Shown one piece after another: positions 33,963 to 41,407 of a stretch of 44,275 nucleotides of DNA. Made by a program: the position numbers and the translations under genes. The stretch is from D37C17 sp964551815 (lineage in GTDB: Bacteria > Fidelibacterota > Marinisomatia > SCGC-AAA003-L08 > D37C17). The notes under the pieces are model-generated. The model searched no databases and was not told the origin of the DNA. It saw only the letters and a program-made list of their open reading frames with translations. The stretch lies in the NCBI GenBank assembly GCA_964551815.1, contig CAZKEL010000016.1, positions 1 through 44,275 on the forward strand, read 5' to 3'. The stretch's first letter is position 1; every line of letters starts with the position of its first letter.

Positions 33963-34225
33963 TTATCAGAAATACCAAGATCATCAAAAAGTTTATCTGT
34001 GATTTTATAGGTGGTGAGGTTTCTTTTCAGTTCTACATCCAGTAAAGCTTCCATGGTGTCACTATTTGGGATTCTCACTTCAAAGGGGAGTCCCTTTTCA
34101 ATAATCACTCTGCGTAAGAAAAGATTGATCGCTTCAGAGGTGGTTAACCCCAAATGTTTCAAAATCATTTCCGCCTGCTTTTTTGTATCTGGTTCAGTCC
34201 TCACACTGATATTTGCTGTTCTCAT
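33959..34225 (-). CDS. DinJ/RelB-family antitoxin
   Basis: An 88-residue ribbon-helix-helix antitoxin. The opening TANISVRTEPDTKKQAEMILKHLGLTTSEAINLFLRRVI is characteristic of DinJ/RelB, and PFEVRIPNSDT follows. The C-terminal half would wrap the toxin. It is expected to repress its own promoter, and a repeated 11-base operator-like array lies 17 bases upstream (34242-34274). AAGGGA precedes the ATG. It overlaps the toxin by 4 bases. Confidence 0.92.
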   Translation of the reverse strand: MRTANISVRTEPDTKKQAEMILKHLGLTTSEAINLFLRRVIIEKGLPFEVRIPNSDTMEALLDVELKRNLTTYKITDKLFDDLGISDK

Positions 34226-34241
34226 ATATATCCCTTGTTTA

Positions 34242-34274
34242 ATGTATTGCTAATGTAATACATATGAAGTACAT
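34242..34274 (-). promoter_or_regulatory. Candidate dinJ/yafQ operator
   Basis: ATGTATT (34242-34248) and AATACAT (34257-34263) are inverted. The stretch also reads as three 11-base units, ATGTATTGCTA, ATGTAATACAT and ATGAAGTACAT, one helical turn apart. Its position just upstream of the antitoxin start fits autoregulation by a ribbon-helix-helix protein. Confidence 0.55.
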
Positions 34275-34295
34275 AGATCAATACAATTTATATAA

Positions 34296-34331
34296 CTTTA
34301 TCCAATTCTATGACATAGAGATAGTATTTCA
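34296..34331 (-). repeat. 36-bp direct repeat, copy 2 (orphan fragment of GIY-YIG gene start)
   Basis: Identical to 33599-33634. Here the would-be start codon reads TTG and the frame is lost after 12 codons. It marks the outer edge of the toxin-antitoxin cassette. Confidence 0.92.
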
Positions 34332-34389
34332 ATATTTAATGCAAAAGTGAGGGGTTAGGTGTAAGGGATAAGAATAATATGGATGTAAA

Positions 34390-34456
34390 ATCAAAATTCA
34401 CTATTCTCTAATCACTATTCAGCGTTCAATATTCATTATTCGATATTTGTTATTCA
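34390..34456 (+). repeat. Degenerate ATTC/TATTC low-complexity tract
   Basis: Near-tandem words such as CACTATTC, AATATTCATTATTC and TATTCATTATT. The 13-mer CTAATCACTATTC (34408-34420) recurs exactly at 38195-38207. Non-coding filler between the two toxin-antitoxin pairs. Confidence 0.5.
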
Positions 34457-34714
34457 TTATTTATACACCTTCGACCGATGTCCAACTCGCAGAAGATGCA
34501 CTTGAAGAATTTTCTTTTCAATGGAATAAATTATCCGATACACGCTAACTCTAAGACGGTAATAACCAGCAAAAGGCCCTTTTAATGATTTACCAAGTTT
34601 TGGATTTGAAGAGAGTTCTGAAACTTTTGCTAAAATTCGTTTGATATTTTTAGTATCCAATGTGTCCAGTTCTTTTAATGCCCTGGAATCCCATTGAATG
34701 TTATAAGAGGCCAT
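34457..34714 (-). CDS. RelE/ParE-family toxin
   Basis: An 85-residue toxin of the RelE type: YNIQWDSRALKELDTLDTKNIKRI at the start, then NPKLGKSLKGPFAGYYRLRVSVYRIIYSI (about 37-65) and VHLLRVGHRSKVYK at the end, with the conserved G-x-x-R-x-R-x-x-x-Y-R and GHR-x-x-[VI]Y. It probably acts on translating mRNA. Its start overlaps the end of the antitoxin gene by 14 bases, the usual antitoxin-first order. Confidence 0.92.
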   Translation of the reverse strand: MASYNIQWDSRALKELDTLDTKNIKRILAKVSELSSNPKLGKSLKGPFAGYYRLRVSVYRIIYSIEKKILQVHLLRVGHRSKVYK

Positions 34715-34916
34715 ATTTTTTCAGGACGTCTTCATGGGGGATTAATTCTTTTTCAGGATCTTCATTACGGGTTTTGGCAATAATGCCATCGTAATTATCT
34801 ATATAAAATGCTAATGCCTTTTTTATGAGGCTGCTTTTATTTTCATGCAGATTCCCTGCCAATGCTTCCAACTCATTTAGAAAGTCTTCATCTAATTTAA
34901 AACTTACTGTTTTCAT
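34701..34916 (-). CDS. Ribbon-helix-helix (CopG/RelB-type) antitoxin
   Basis: A 71-residue protein. ATG 34916 is chosen over an upstream start at 35000 because AAGGAG lies six bases before it and the product then begins with the ribbon strand (MKTVSFKLDEDFLNELEALA). The RHH fold is followed by HENKSSLIKKALAFYIDNYDGI and an acidic C-terminus (EDPEKELIPHEDVLKKYGLL) that should bind the toxin. The longer reading would run through the palindromic operator upstream. It should repress its own promoter. Confidence 0.88.
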   Translation of the reverse strand: MKTVSFKLDEDFLNELEALAGNLHENKSSLIKKALAFYIDNYDGIIAKTRNEDPEKELIPHEDVLKKYGLL

Positions 34917-34930
34917 ATTTCTCCTTTCAG

Positions 34931-34958
34931 AGTAATATATAGTAATACCGGTATTACT
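34931..34958 (-). promoter_or_regulatory. Palindromic operator of the second toxin-antitoxin pair
   Basis: AGTAATACCGGTATTACT (34941-34958) is a perfect 18-base palindrome, 25 bases before the antitoxin ATG. A further AGTAAT half-site lies exactly 10 bases away at 34931. A TATATT sequence on the minus strand between operator and gene could be the -10 box, so bound antitoxin would block the promoter. Confidence 0.75.
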
Positions 34959-34980
34959 TCTATGAGAAAAGATTTTTAAC

Positions 34981-35035
34981 ACTCTATTATCAATCGTCAT
35001 TCGTTATTCTCTGTTCCTTATTCAATATTCATTTT
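34981..35035 (+). repeat. Degenerate ATTC low-complexity tract
   Basis: Words such as CGTCATTCGTTATTC and TATTCAATATTCAT, of the same style as 34390-34456. It separates the toxin-antitoxin patch from the next secreted-protein gene. Confidence 0.45.
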
Positions 35036-35087
35036 TCACCTTTCTCCTTGCCTCGCCTCGTCGAGAATCCCTAATATTCATCCTGTT

Positions 35088-38000
35088 ATGAAGGAGAAAA
35101 GGAGGATTTTACCAATACTTATTACCTTGGGCTGTCTTTTGGGGCAGTTCCCCGTTGAGTTGTTGCCTGACGAATCTACTACCCCCTATTCTTTTACTGC
35201 TTCTATAGATACGGAATTTCTTCTTACTGTAACTGCTTCCACAAAAACCAACTGGTCACAAACAGGAAATGAGTCCGCTGCCTTGAAAGTGCAGCTGAAT
35301 GATGAATGGCTGGACTATAACCAGGATATTGTTCTTTATGCAGGGGACACTCTCCATAATTATTATACCAGTTTAGGACCCATTGCAGCCGGTGAGCATA
35401 CCATTCAATTTCATTTTGATGATGATAAATCCAGTCAATTGGCGGATTTGGTGCAGATTGAGTCCATTGAACTCATTAACATTGGTACTTTGGACACGGA
35501 TGAAGATGTCTTCCGCCACTCCCCCCTTCTCTACGGCAGAGATCTGCTTGCCTGGAATGAAAGCACCCATACGGACATCCCTCTCATTATGTGGCATGAC
35601 CTGAAAATGGAGGGCAGCAATAAACGCATAACCTACTCCATCATCTTCTCCAATGAAGACAGCCGGGTGGGTATCGGCCTTGCTGAACTCATGTATAGTT
35701 ACGGCAGAACCACCGATATTGAATGGGTCTATGAAGTCCTTTTAGATGCAAATAGTACTATTATCAGTGAAGTATTTCAGGGTGCCAGCCATACTACCAC
35801 TGTTTTTCAGGGCAATAAAATCGGACGGCACCCCATTTTAAAGAATGCTACCTTAAACTGTAATTTCACTGATGTGGGCACTTCAGACTATAAATTTTTC
35901 CTCTCCCCTATATTCACTGCAGATGATAACCACACCCGGGAAATCCTCATGGATGAAAACCCCTGGACCTACCGCATTATGGCTGAGGAACTGCTACGGG
36001 AGGAACGCTATGAGAGTCCACCTGACCCGCTGACTACTGAAATTTCAGATGTCCGCAATTACCTCTACCTTGAATGGGAAGGTGTCGTATCTGGGGCAAA
36101 TACCACACTTGAAATAGCAGTGAATTTTTTAGGGAATTGCAATGAATATGTCCATCATCACCACGAACCGGAATATGGCTTTAACTACAATGGCGGAATT
36201 GAACGCAGCAGCATTGAGCTCCCCACCGGGTTTGATCCTGCTTCCATTTCTCAAATTGGGTTTAAATCAGGTGGTAGTTATGGCTACAATATGTACATTT
36301 TGGGAATATCCCGCTTTTTCTATTTAGATGATGAGCATTTCCCAGTACAAATCCCTTTAAATTTTTCCCCAATTAATCTTAACGGGTTCAACTCAGAGCA
36401 TTGGCTCACCGTTAATGAAAACGAGTTTAATCTGGACTGCTTTGGTAATATGGATGGAACTGCCCTTTGTGATGATTGCGGAGTCTGTAATGGGAATAAT
36501 ATGGATTTGGATGAATGTGGAGTTTGTTTCGGGAATAACGCTTATATGGACTGTGCAGGCGTCTGTTTTGGTCAATCAATTGTGGATGCCTGCGGAATTT
36601 GTGATGATGACCCTGAAAACGATAACAGTACCTGTTCCGGTTGTACGGATGTGAATGCGGAAAACTATGACGAGTCCGCAGTCTTTGATGATGGCAGTTG
36701 TGCCTACAGTGATAATATTTTTCAGGTACCCATTGAATATACTTCCATTCAGTCCGCAATCAATTATGCTTCAGAGGGTGATATTGTAGAAGTAGGTGCC
36801 GGAACCTATCATGAGAACATAAATTTTCAGGGGAAAGCAATAACTCTGCAATCCCAATATGAAAGCAGTGGTAGTATTGAAGATTATATCATAAGTGCCG
36901 AAAATTCTGCCTCCACCATCACTATTGAAAATGTTGCAAATGAGGGGGCTGTTGTTAAAGGATTCACTATAACCGGTGGCTATGGCAGAGGAGTCTCCTT
37001 TGAGGATTTCATCAGTCTGGCTGCAGACTCGGAAGCCTTTGACAGTCTGATTACACAAGTATTGCGTGGTGGTGGTATTTCTGTGGTGAATGCCTCTCCC
37101 CTTTTGAAAGACCTGATCATCACGGAGAATACTGCCCGTAATGTTGGTGCTGGATTGGGACTGGTGAACTCCCATGCCATGGTGCAATCTGTGCAGATCA
37201 AGAACAATACCATTCCCGATGGAGATGCCCTTGGCGGCGGAGGTATTGCAGTGAACGGCGGGCACCCCACCCTGAATGAGGTGTTCATCAGCGAAAATAT
37301 GGTGGGTACCAATCAATATTACCTCAATGGAGGCGGAGGCATCCTCTGTGGATTCTCCTTCGATGGAGAAGTACTTCAACTGGATATTACTGATTCCCAA
37401 ATTCTGAACAATACTGCTAATATTGGCGGAGGATTTGGTGCATTATCCGGCAATATCCAATTCGACAGAGTCCTTCTGGCCGGAAATATTGGAGATTACG
37501 GTTCTGCCTTTTCTTTAGGTGAGCCGTTAGGGCTGGCCATCAATGACATTAATCTGAATATTACCAACTCCACTATTGCAAAAAATTCCGGTTTATTGGG
37601 AGTAGGGATGATTAACTCTGCTCAAATTACTGCGGTGAACAGCATTTTTTGGGATAATGGAGAAACAGAATTTTCACCTTTGCCTAACAATGATCAATTA
37701 AATGTGAATATGACTTATTCCAATGCAGAAGATGAATGGCAGGGGACTGGCAATATCAATTCAAATCCGCTCTTCACTGCGCCTTCGTCCGGTGACTTTA
37801 CCCTTCAACCGGGTTCCCCCTGTATTGATGCCGGAACGGATGATACAAACGGTGATAGTGTACAGGACATCTTTGACTTTTCCGGTATTGCCCCTGATTT
37901 AGGCACTTTTGAATATGCTTCATCTGAATGTGGTATCACAGGTGATGTGAATAATGACGGCTCCATCAATATTTTGGATGTTGTGAATGTAGTCAACCTC

Positions 38001-38099
38001 ATTTTATCTGACCAATTTGACATCTGTGCCGATCTGAATGCAGATGGCAGCATCAACATTCTGGATATTGTATTAATTGTGAATATGATTCTTAGATAA
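35088..38099 (+). CDS. Secreted Cys-rich, beta-helix protein with dockerin-like tail
   Basis: A 1003-residue exported protein. A signal peptide (about 1-20) is followed by a beta-rich region of unknown fold (about 25-450). A Cys-rich spacer (about 455-545) has four C-G-[VI]-C type units (CDDCGVCNGN, DECGVCFGN, DCAGVCFG, DACGICDDD) and a GCTD...NYD...DDGSCAY end, a motif common in marine bacterial proteins. A right-handed beta-helix follows (about 548-930: SIQSAINYASEGDIVEVGAG, many GGGI turns, then SPCIDAGTD). A dockerin-like pair ends the protein (about 951-1003). There is no T9SS tail. Polysaccharide binding or cleavage is possible, but no catalytic residues can be assigned. A purine-rich AAGGAG...AAAAGGAGG lies inside the first codons, so the true start may be a little downstream; I keep ATG 35088. 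Confidence 0.85.
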   Translation: MKEKRRILPILITLGCLLGQFPVELLPDESTTPYSFTASIDTEFLLTVTASTKTNWSQTGNESAALKVQLNDEWLDYNQDIVLYAGDTLHNYYTSLGPIAAGEHTIQFHFDDDKSSQLADLVQIESIELINIGTLDTDEDVFRHSPLLYGRDLLAWNESTHTDIPLIMWHDLKMEGSNKRITYSIIFSNEDSRVGIGLAELMYSYGRTTDIEWVYEVLLDANSTIISEVFQGASHTTTVFQGNKIGRHPILKNATLNCNFTDVGTSDYKFFLSPIFTADDNHTREILMDENPWTYRIMAEELLREERYESPPDPLTTEISDVRNYLYLEWEGVVSGANTTLEIAVNFLGNCNEYVHHHHEPEYGFNYNGGIERSSIELPTGFDPASISQIGFKSGGSYGYNMYILGISRFFYLDDEHFPVQIPLNFSPINLNGFNSEHWLTVNENEFNLDCFGNMDGTALCDDCGVCNGNNMDLDECGVCFGNNAYMDCAGVCFGQSIVDACGICDDDPENDNSTCSGCTDVNAENYDESAVFDDGSCAYSDNIFQVPIEYTSIQSAINYASEGDIVEVGAGTYHENINFQGKAITLQSQYESSGSIEDYIISAENSASTITIENVANEGAVVKGFTITGGYGRGVSFEDFISLAADSEAFDSLITQVLRGGGISVVNASPLLKDLIITENTARNVGAGLGLVNSHAMVQSVQIKNNTIPDGDALGGGGIAVNGGHPTLNEVFISENMVGTNQYYLNGGGGILCGFSFDGEVLQLDITDSQILNNTANIGGGFGALSGNIQFDRVLLAGNIGDYGSAFSLGEPLGLAINDINLNITNSTIAKNSGLLGVGMINSAQITAVNSIFWDNGETEFSPLPNNDQLNVNMTYSNAEDEWQGTGNINSNPLFTAPSSGDFTLQPGSPCIDAGTDDTNGDSVQDIFDFSGIAPDLGTFEYASSECGITGDVNNDGSINILDVVNVVNLILSDQFDICADLNADGSINILDIVLIVNMILR

Positions 38100-38368
38100 C
38101 ACCTTGCGTTTGGCTATTAGCCGTTAGCTTTTAGCTGTAAGTTGAATCACCTAATTCGTTGTTTCGGTGCTCATTCATGAAATTCTCCAATTCACTAATC
38201 ACTATTCTCTATTCAATTTTTTAGATTTGGTGTTTGATATTCAAAATTTTTCTAACCAATTGTTAATTTTATAACCATCCCCATTAGCTCTGTTTAATAT
38301 TTTAAATCTGTGTTCATCTGTGTATATCTGTGGTTAGATTTTGGTAAGCTCAATAAACAAATTGTATC
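38100..38368 (+). repeat. Intergenic tract of degenerate short repeats
   Basis: The tract contains TTAGC words (38112-38140: GGCTATTAGCCGTTAGC, then TTTTAGC), the 13-mer CTAATCACTATTC (38195-38207, shared with 34408-34420) and three ATCTGTG units exactly 10 bases apart (38306, 38316, 38326). No gene or clear promoter is seen. Confidence 0.5.
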
Positions 38369-40087
38369 ATGAATTCTGCACACCTTGCCATCTTTGCCCT
38401 GCTGGCCTTTTATTTAGGATACCGATTCTACAGCCGCTTTATCTCTGATAAAATCTATGGACGGGATGAAGACCTTACTACTCCTGCTCATGAATTTGAA
38501 GACGGAGTGGATTTTGTTCCTACCAGTCGCCATATATTAATCGGACATCATTTCACTTCCATAGCCGGGGCAGCACCTATTATCGGACCCTGTATTGCTG
38601 CCTATTGGGGCTGGCTGCCGGCTATTTTATGGGTGGTTTTAGGTACTGTTTTCATGGGGGCAGTCCATGATTTTGGAGCTTTGGTAGTAAGCCTGAAAGA
38701 AAAGGGTCGTTCCATTGCAGATATCACTTCCTCAGTGATCAATCCAAGAGTTCGGCTTATGTTTCTCATCTTTGTCATGCTCCTCACCTGGCTGGTGCTG
38801 GCAGTTTTTGCCATGGCAATCGCAGGCCTGTTTCAGGCAGTCCCCTCTGCCGTTCTACCTGTTAATATTGAGATCATTATTGCTATTTTGATTGGTTTTC
38901 TCATTTATAAAAAAGGTGTGGATGCACTGCTTCCCTCTCTGATTGCTTTGGGCATTCTCTACCTCTTTGTCTGGATCGGAACCACAACGCCTTTTTCATT
39001 AGAATCATTTGGAGTCCTGCCGGAAAATGTACACACCATCTGGATTCTTTTCCTGTTCACTTATTCAGCTATTGCCAGCCTTTTGCCGGTATGGTTACTT
39101 CTCCAACCCAGAGATTTCATAAACAGCCACCAGTTGCTGGTGGGATTAGGACTGATTTTTTTAGGAATATTTCTGGCACAGCCGGCAATTGATGCTCCAG
39201 CTATCCGGGAAGTGTCTGATACCGGAGCGCCCCCCATTTTCCCAATGCTCTTTGTCACTATTGCCTGCGGAGCCATTAGCGGATTTCACGGCTTAGTTTC
39301 TTCCGGTACTACTTCAAAACAGGTAAATAAATTAAAGGATGCCCGTCTTATCGGGTATGGAGCCATGTTAGGGGAAGGGACTTTAGCAGTAGCCTCTACC
39401 ATTGCAGCCGTTGCAGGTATAGCTTTAGTCTCACATTGCAGCTTACCCTCAATGGGAGCTGTTGAAAACTTGAACTGGAATGTGTATTATGAATCCTGGG
39501 CACATGCCACTGCCAATAAAGCCACTGCCTTTGTTTTAGGGGGTGGAGCTTTATTAGAAACGTTGGGCCTGCCCCACACCCTGGCTAAGACCCTCATGGC
39601 AGTATTGGTAATCTCCTTTGCTGCAACTACTTTGGACACTGCTACCCGCATCCAGCGTTTTATTATTACTGAAATTGGAACCGCAACGGGAATACAACCC
39701 CTCACAAATCGTTATATTGCTACCATTGCAGCCATCATTCCCGCAGTCATTTTAACCTTGTGGTCCGTTCCTGACCCTATCACCGGAAATATGAAACAGA
39801 CCGCCTGGGTACTTTGGCCCATTTTCGGTGCCAGTAACCAAATGCTGGCAGCCCTCACTCTCATGGTGCTGACTCTCTATTTCTGGCAGCGGAAAAAGCC
39901 AATTCTGCCTCTCCTGATTCCCATGGTATTTATCATGATAATAACAGTTACCGCATTAGTAGTAAAATCACAATCCTTTGCAGCGCAGGGAAACTCCCTG
40001 TTATTGGGAATAACTTTGATCATGACAGCCCTTATTCTCTGGATGATCATTGAAGGAATCCTTCTGGTAAAAACTAAACTTCAATAA
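38369..40087 (+). CDS. cstA: CstA-family carbon starvation / peptide transporter
   Basis: A 572-residue integral membrane protein with many hydrophobic helices. CstA marks include GRDEDLTTPAHEFEDGVDFVP, then ILIGHHFTSIAGAAPIIGP, WGWLPAILWVVLGTVFMGAVHDF, GFHGLVSSGTTSKQ and FAATTLDTATRIQR. The family takes up peptides or pyruvate across the inner membrane, often induced on carbon limitation. It is of the shorter type (E. coli CstA is about 700 residues). No regulator (for example a two-component pair) is adjacent and no Shine-Dalgarno is visible. hemW follows after four bases. In a genome that makes several extracellular peptidases, peptide uptake is an attractive role, but that is inference. 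Confidence 0.95.
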   Translation: MNSAHLAIFALLAFYLGYRFYSRFISDKIYGRDEDLTTPAHEFEDGVDFVPTSRHILIGHHFTSIAGAAPIIGPCIAAYWGWLPAILWVVLGTVFMGAVHDFGALVVSLKEKGRSIADITSSVINPRVRLMFLIFVMLLTWLVLAVFAMAIAGLFQAVPSAVLPVNIEIIIAILIGFLIYKKGVDALLPSLIALGILYLFVWIGTTTPFSLESFGVLPENVHTIWILFLFTYSAIASLLPVWLLLQPRDFINSHQLLVGLGLIFLGIFLAQPAIDAPAIREVSDTGAPPIFPMLFVTIACGAISGFHGLVSSGTTSKQVNKLKDARLIGYGAMLGEGTLAVASTIAAVAGIALVSHCSLPSMGAVENLNWNVYYESWAHATANKATAFVLGGGALLETLGLPHTLAKTLMAVLVISFAATTLDTATRIQRFIITEIGTATGIQPLTNRYIATIAAIIPAVILTLWSVPDPITGNMKQTAWVLWPIFGASNQMLAALTLMVLTLYFWQRKKPILPLLIPMVFIMIITVTALVVKSQSFAAQGNSLLLGITLIMTALILWMIIEGILLVKTKLQ

Positions 40088-40091
40088 AGCT

Positions 40092-41210
40092 ATGGTATCT
40101 GCGGGAATTTATACCCATATCCCTTTTTGTAATTCCATCTGTAATTATTGTGATTACTTTACCTTAGAAAAGCAGGAGGAAAACGCAGGGCAATTTGTGG
40201 ATTTGCTTTGCCGGGAAATTGCATTAACAGCTAAAATATTTGATAAAGAATGGATTTTCGACACACTCTATTTTGGAGGTGGAAGTCCTGGGACATTGAA
40301 GATTGAAGATTTATTATTTATGATAGAAAAACTTCGAAATTATTTTGATCTTTCTAAATTAAATGAAATCACCCTGGAGCTTAATCCCGGTGAAAATAGC
40401 TATAAAGATTTGGAAATGTACCGGAAAATGGGAATCAACCGCCTTTCCTTAGGATTTCAAAGTCTGCAACCGGCGTTATTGACCTTGCTCACCCGAAGGC
40501 ACCATCAGGATGATGGTGTTTCACTGTTTCACCATGCCCGTCAAGCCGGCTTTGACAATATCAATGTGGATATGATGTTTAATATTCCCGGACAGACAAC
40601 GGAAATGTGGCTCAGTGATTTGGAAAATATAGTAGAATTGAAACCAGAACATATTACCCTTTATTCTCTCACAATTGAAAAAGGCACTCCCTATTTTAAT
40701 TTGGTGCAATCCGGGGAAATTCAGATGCCCGCCTCTGAAAACAGCCAACTCATGTTTATTAAAGGCAGTCAGTTGATTAGGGAGTCTGGTTTTACCCATT
40801 ATGAAGTTTCCCACTTTGCCCAACCCGGGAGGGAATGCCTTCATAACCTGCATTATTGGCAGCGGGAACCCAATCTGGCATTTGGTCCCTCCGCTCATGG
40901 TTTTGATGGTGAGAAAAGATATTGGAATGAATCATCGTTAGAAAATTACATCGGGTCCCTTTCAAATAACACACTACCCATTGAGAACCTTGAAGTCCTG
41001 ACAGACATTCAAATCAAAAATGAAATAATTATGAATGGACTGCGGACCAAATTAGGTATTCCTGTGAATTGTCTAATAAATGGACAAAATTCACCTCTGC
41101 AGAAATGGGAGGAATTTTTAATCAGAGAAAACGGGTCGGTTTATTTGATGCCTGCCTACTTTTCATTGGCAGATGAGATTGCATCGGATTTGATGGTAGG
41201 TGAAAATTAA
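40092..41210 (+). CDS. hemW: HemW, radical-SAM heme chaperone family
   Basis: A 372-residue radical-SAM protein. Cys13, Cys17 and Cys20 (PFCNSICNYCDY) give the CxxxCxxC cluster site. GGGSPG and INRLSLGFQS follow, then NVDMMFNIPGQT and a C-terminal HemW domain. The HNxxYW motif (HNLHYW), which separates HemW from true coproporphyrinogen dehydrogenase HemN, is present, so a heme-handling role is favoured. It starts four bases after cstA without a visible ribosome site, so it is probably coupled to that gene; the pairing has no evident functional sense. Confidence 0.92.
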   Translation: MVSAGIYTHIPFCNSICNYCDYFTLEKQEENAGQFVDLLCREIALTAKIFDKEWIFDTLYFGGGSPGTLKIEDLLFMIEKLRNYFDLSKLNEITLELNPGENSYKDLEMYRKMGINRLSLGFQSLQPALLTLLTRRHHQDDGVSLFHHARQAGFDNINVDMMFNIPGQTTEMWLSDLENIVELKPEHITLYSLTIEKGTPYFNLVQSGEIQMPASENSQLMFIKGSQLIRESGFTHYEVSHFAQPGRECLHNLHYWQREPNLAFGPSAHGFDGEKRYWNESSLENYIGSLSNNTLPIENLEVLTDIQIKNEIIMNGLRTKLGIPVNCLINGQNSPLQKWEEFLIRENGSVYLMPAYFSLADEIASDLMVGEN

Positions 41211-41211
41211 A

Positions 41212-41240
41212 CCACGAATGACACGAATTAACACGAAAGT
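41212..41240 (+). repeat. CACGAA triple repeat
   Basis: Three CACGAA units start at 41213, 41222 and 41232 (9-10 base period), just after hemW. They resemble widely scattered non-coding repeats of the 'CACGAATTAACACGAA' type. Confidence 0.5.
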
Positions 41241-41276
41241 TAAGTTAAATTAGTTAATAAAAGTTGGCGCTTGATA

Positions 41277-41406
41277 AACTCACCCCGCCGTTGGCACCCG
41301 TCCCCGCCTGCTATCCAAAAACCAAAGTGGCGCCAGCCTGCCCCCCAACAACAGGAGGGGCTGGCAGGGGCAGGCCTTGCAAAGAGAGGGGATACAGGGG
41401 TGAGTT
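41277..41406. repeat. 130-bp GC-rich inverted-repeat element
   Basis: AACTCACCCC (41277-41286) and GGGGTGAGTT (41397-41406) are perfect 10-base terminal inverted repeats. Inside, GCCAGCC...CCCC folds on GGGG-CTGGC, and AAAGAGAGGGG is typical of this repeat style. It is much richer in GC than its surroundings, so it is probably a non-autonomous mobile element. It ends 1 base before the stop of the convergent T9SS gene and could act as a two-way terminator. Confidence 0.7.
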
Positions 41407-41407
41407 C

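Noticed and set aside
32852..35087. CRISPR array
   Set aside because: The repeats are few, unequal and irregularly spaced, and no cas gene is present.
36771..37400. 209-residue frame on the minus strand
   Set aside because: It lies wholly antisense to the beta-helix region of a well-supported gene; its length follows from that gene's composition.
19895..38099. A cellulosome, because of the dockerin-like tails
   Set aside because: No cohesin, scaffoldin or cellulase is present in the window; the modules are better called dockerin-like with unknown partner.
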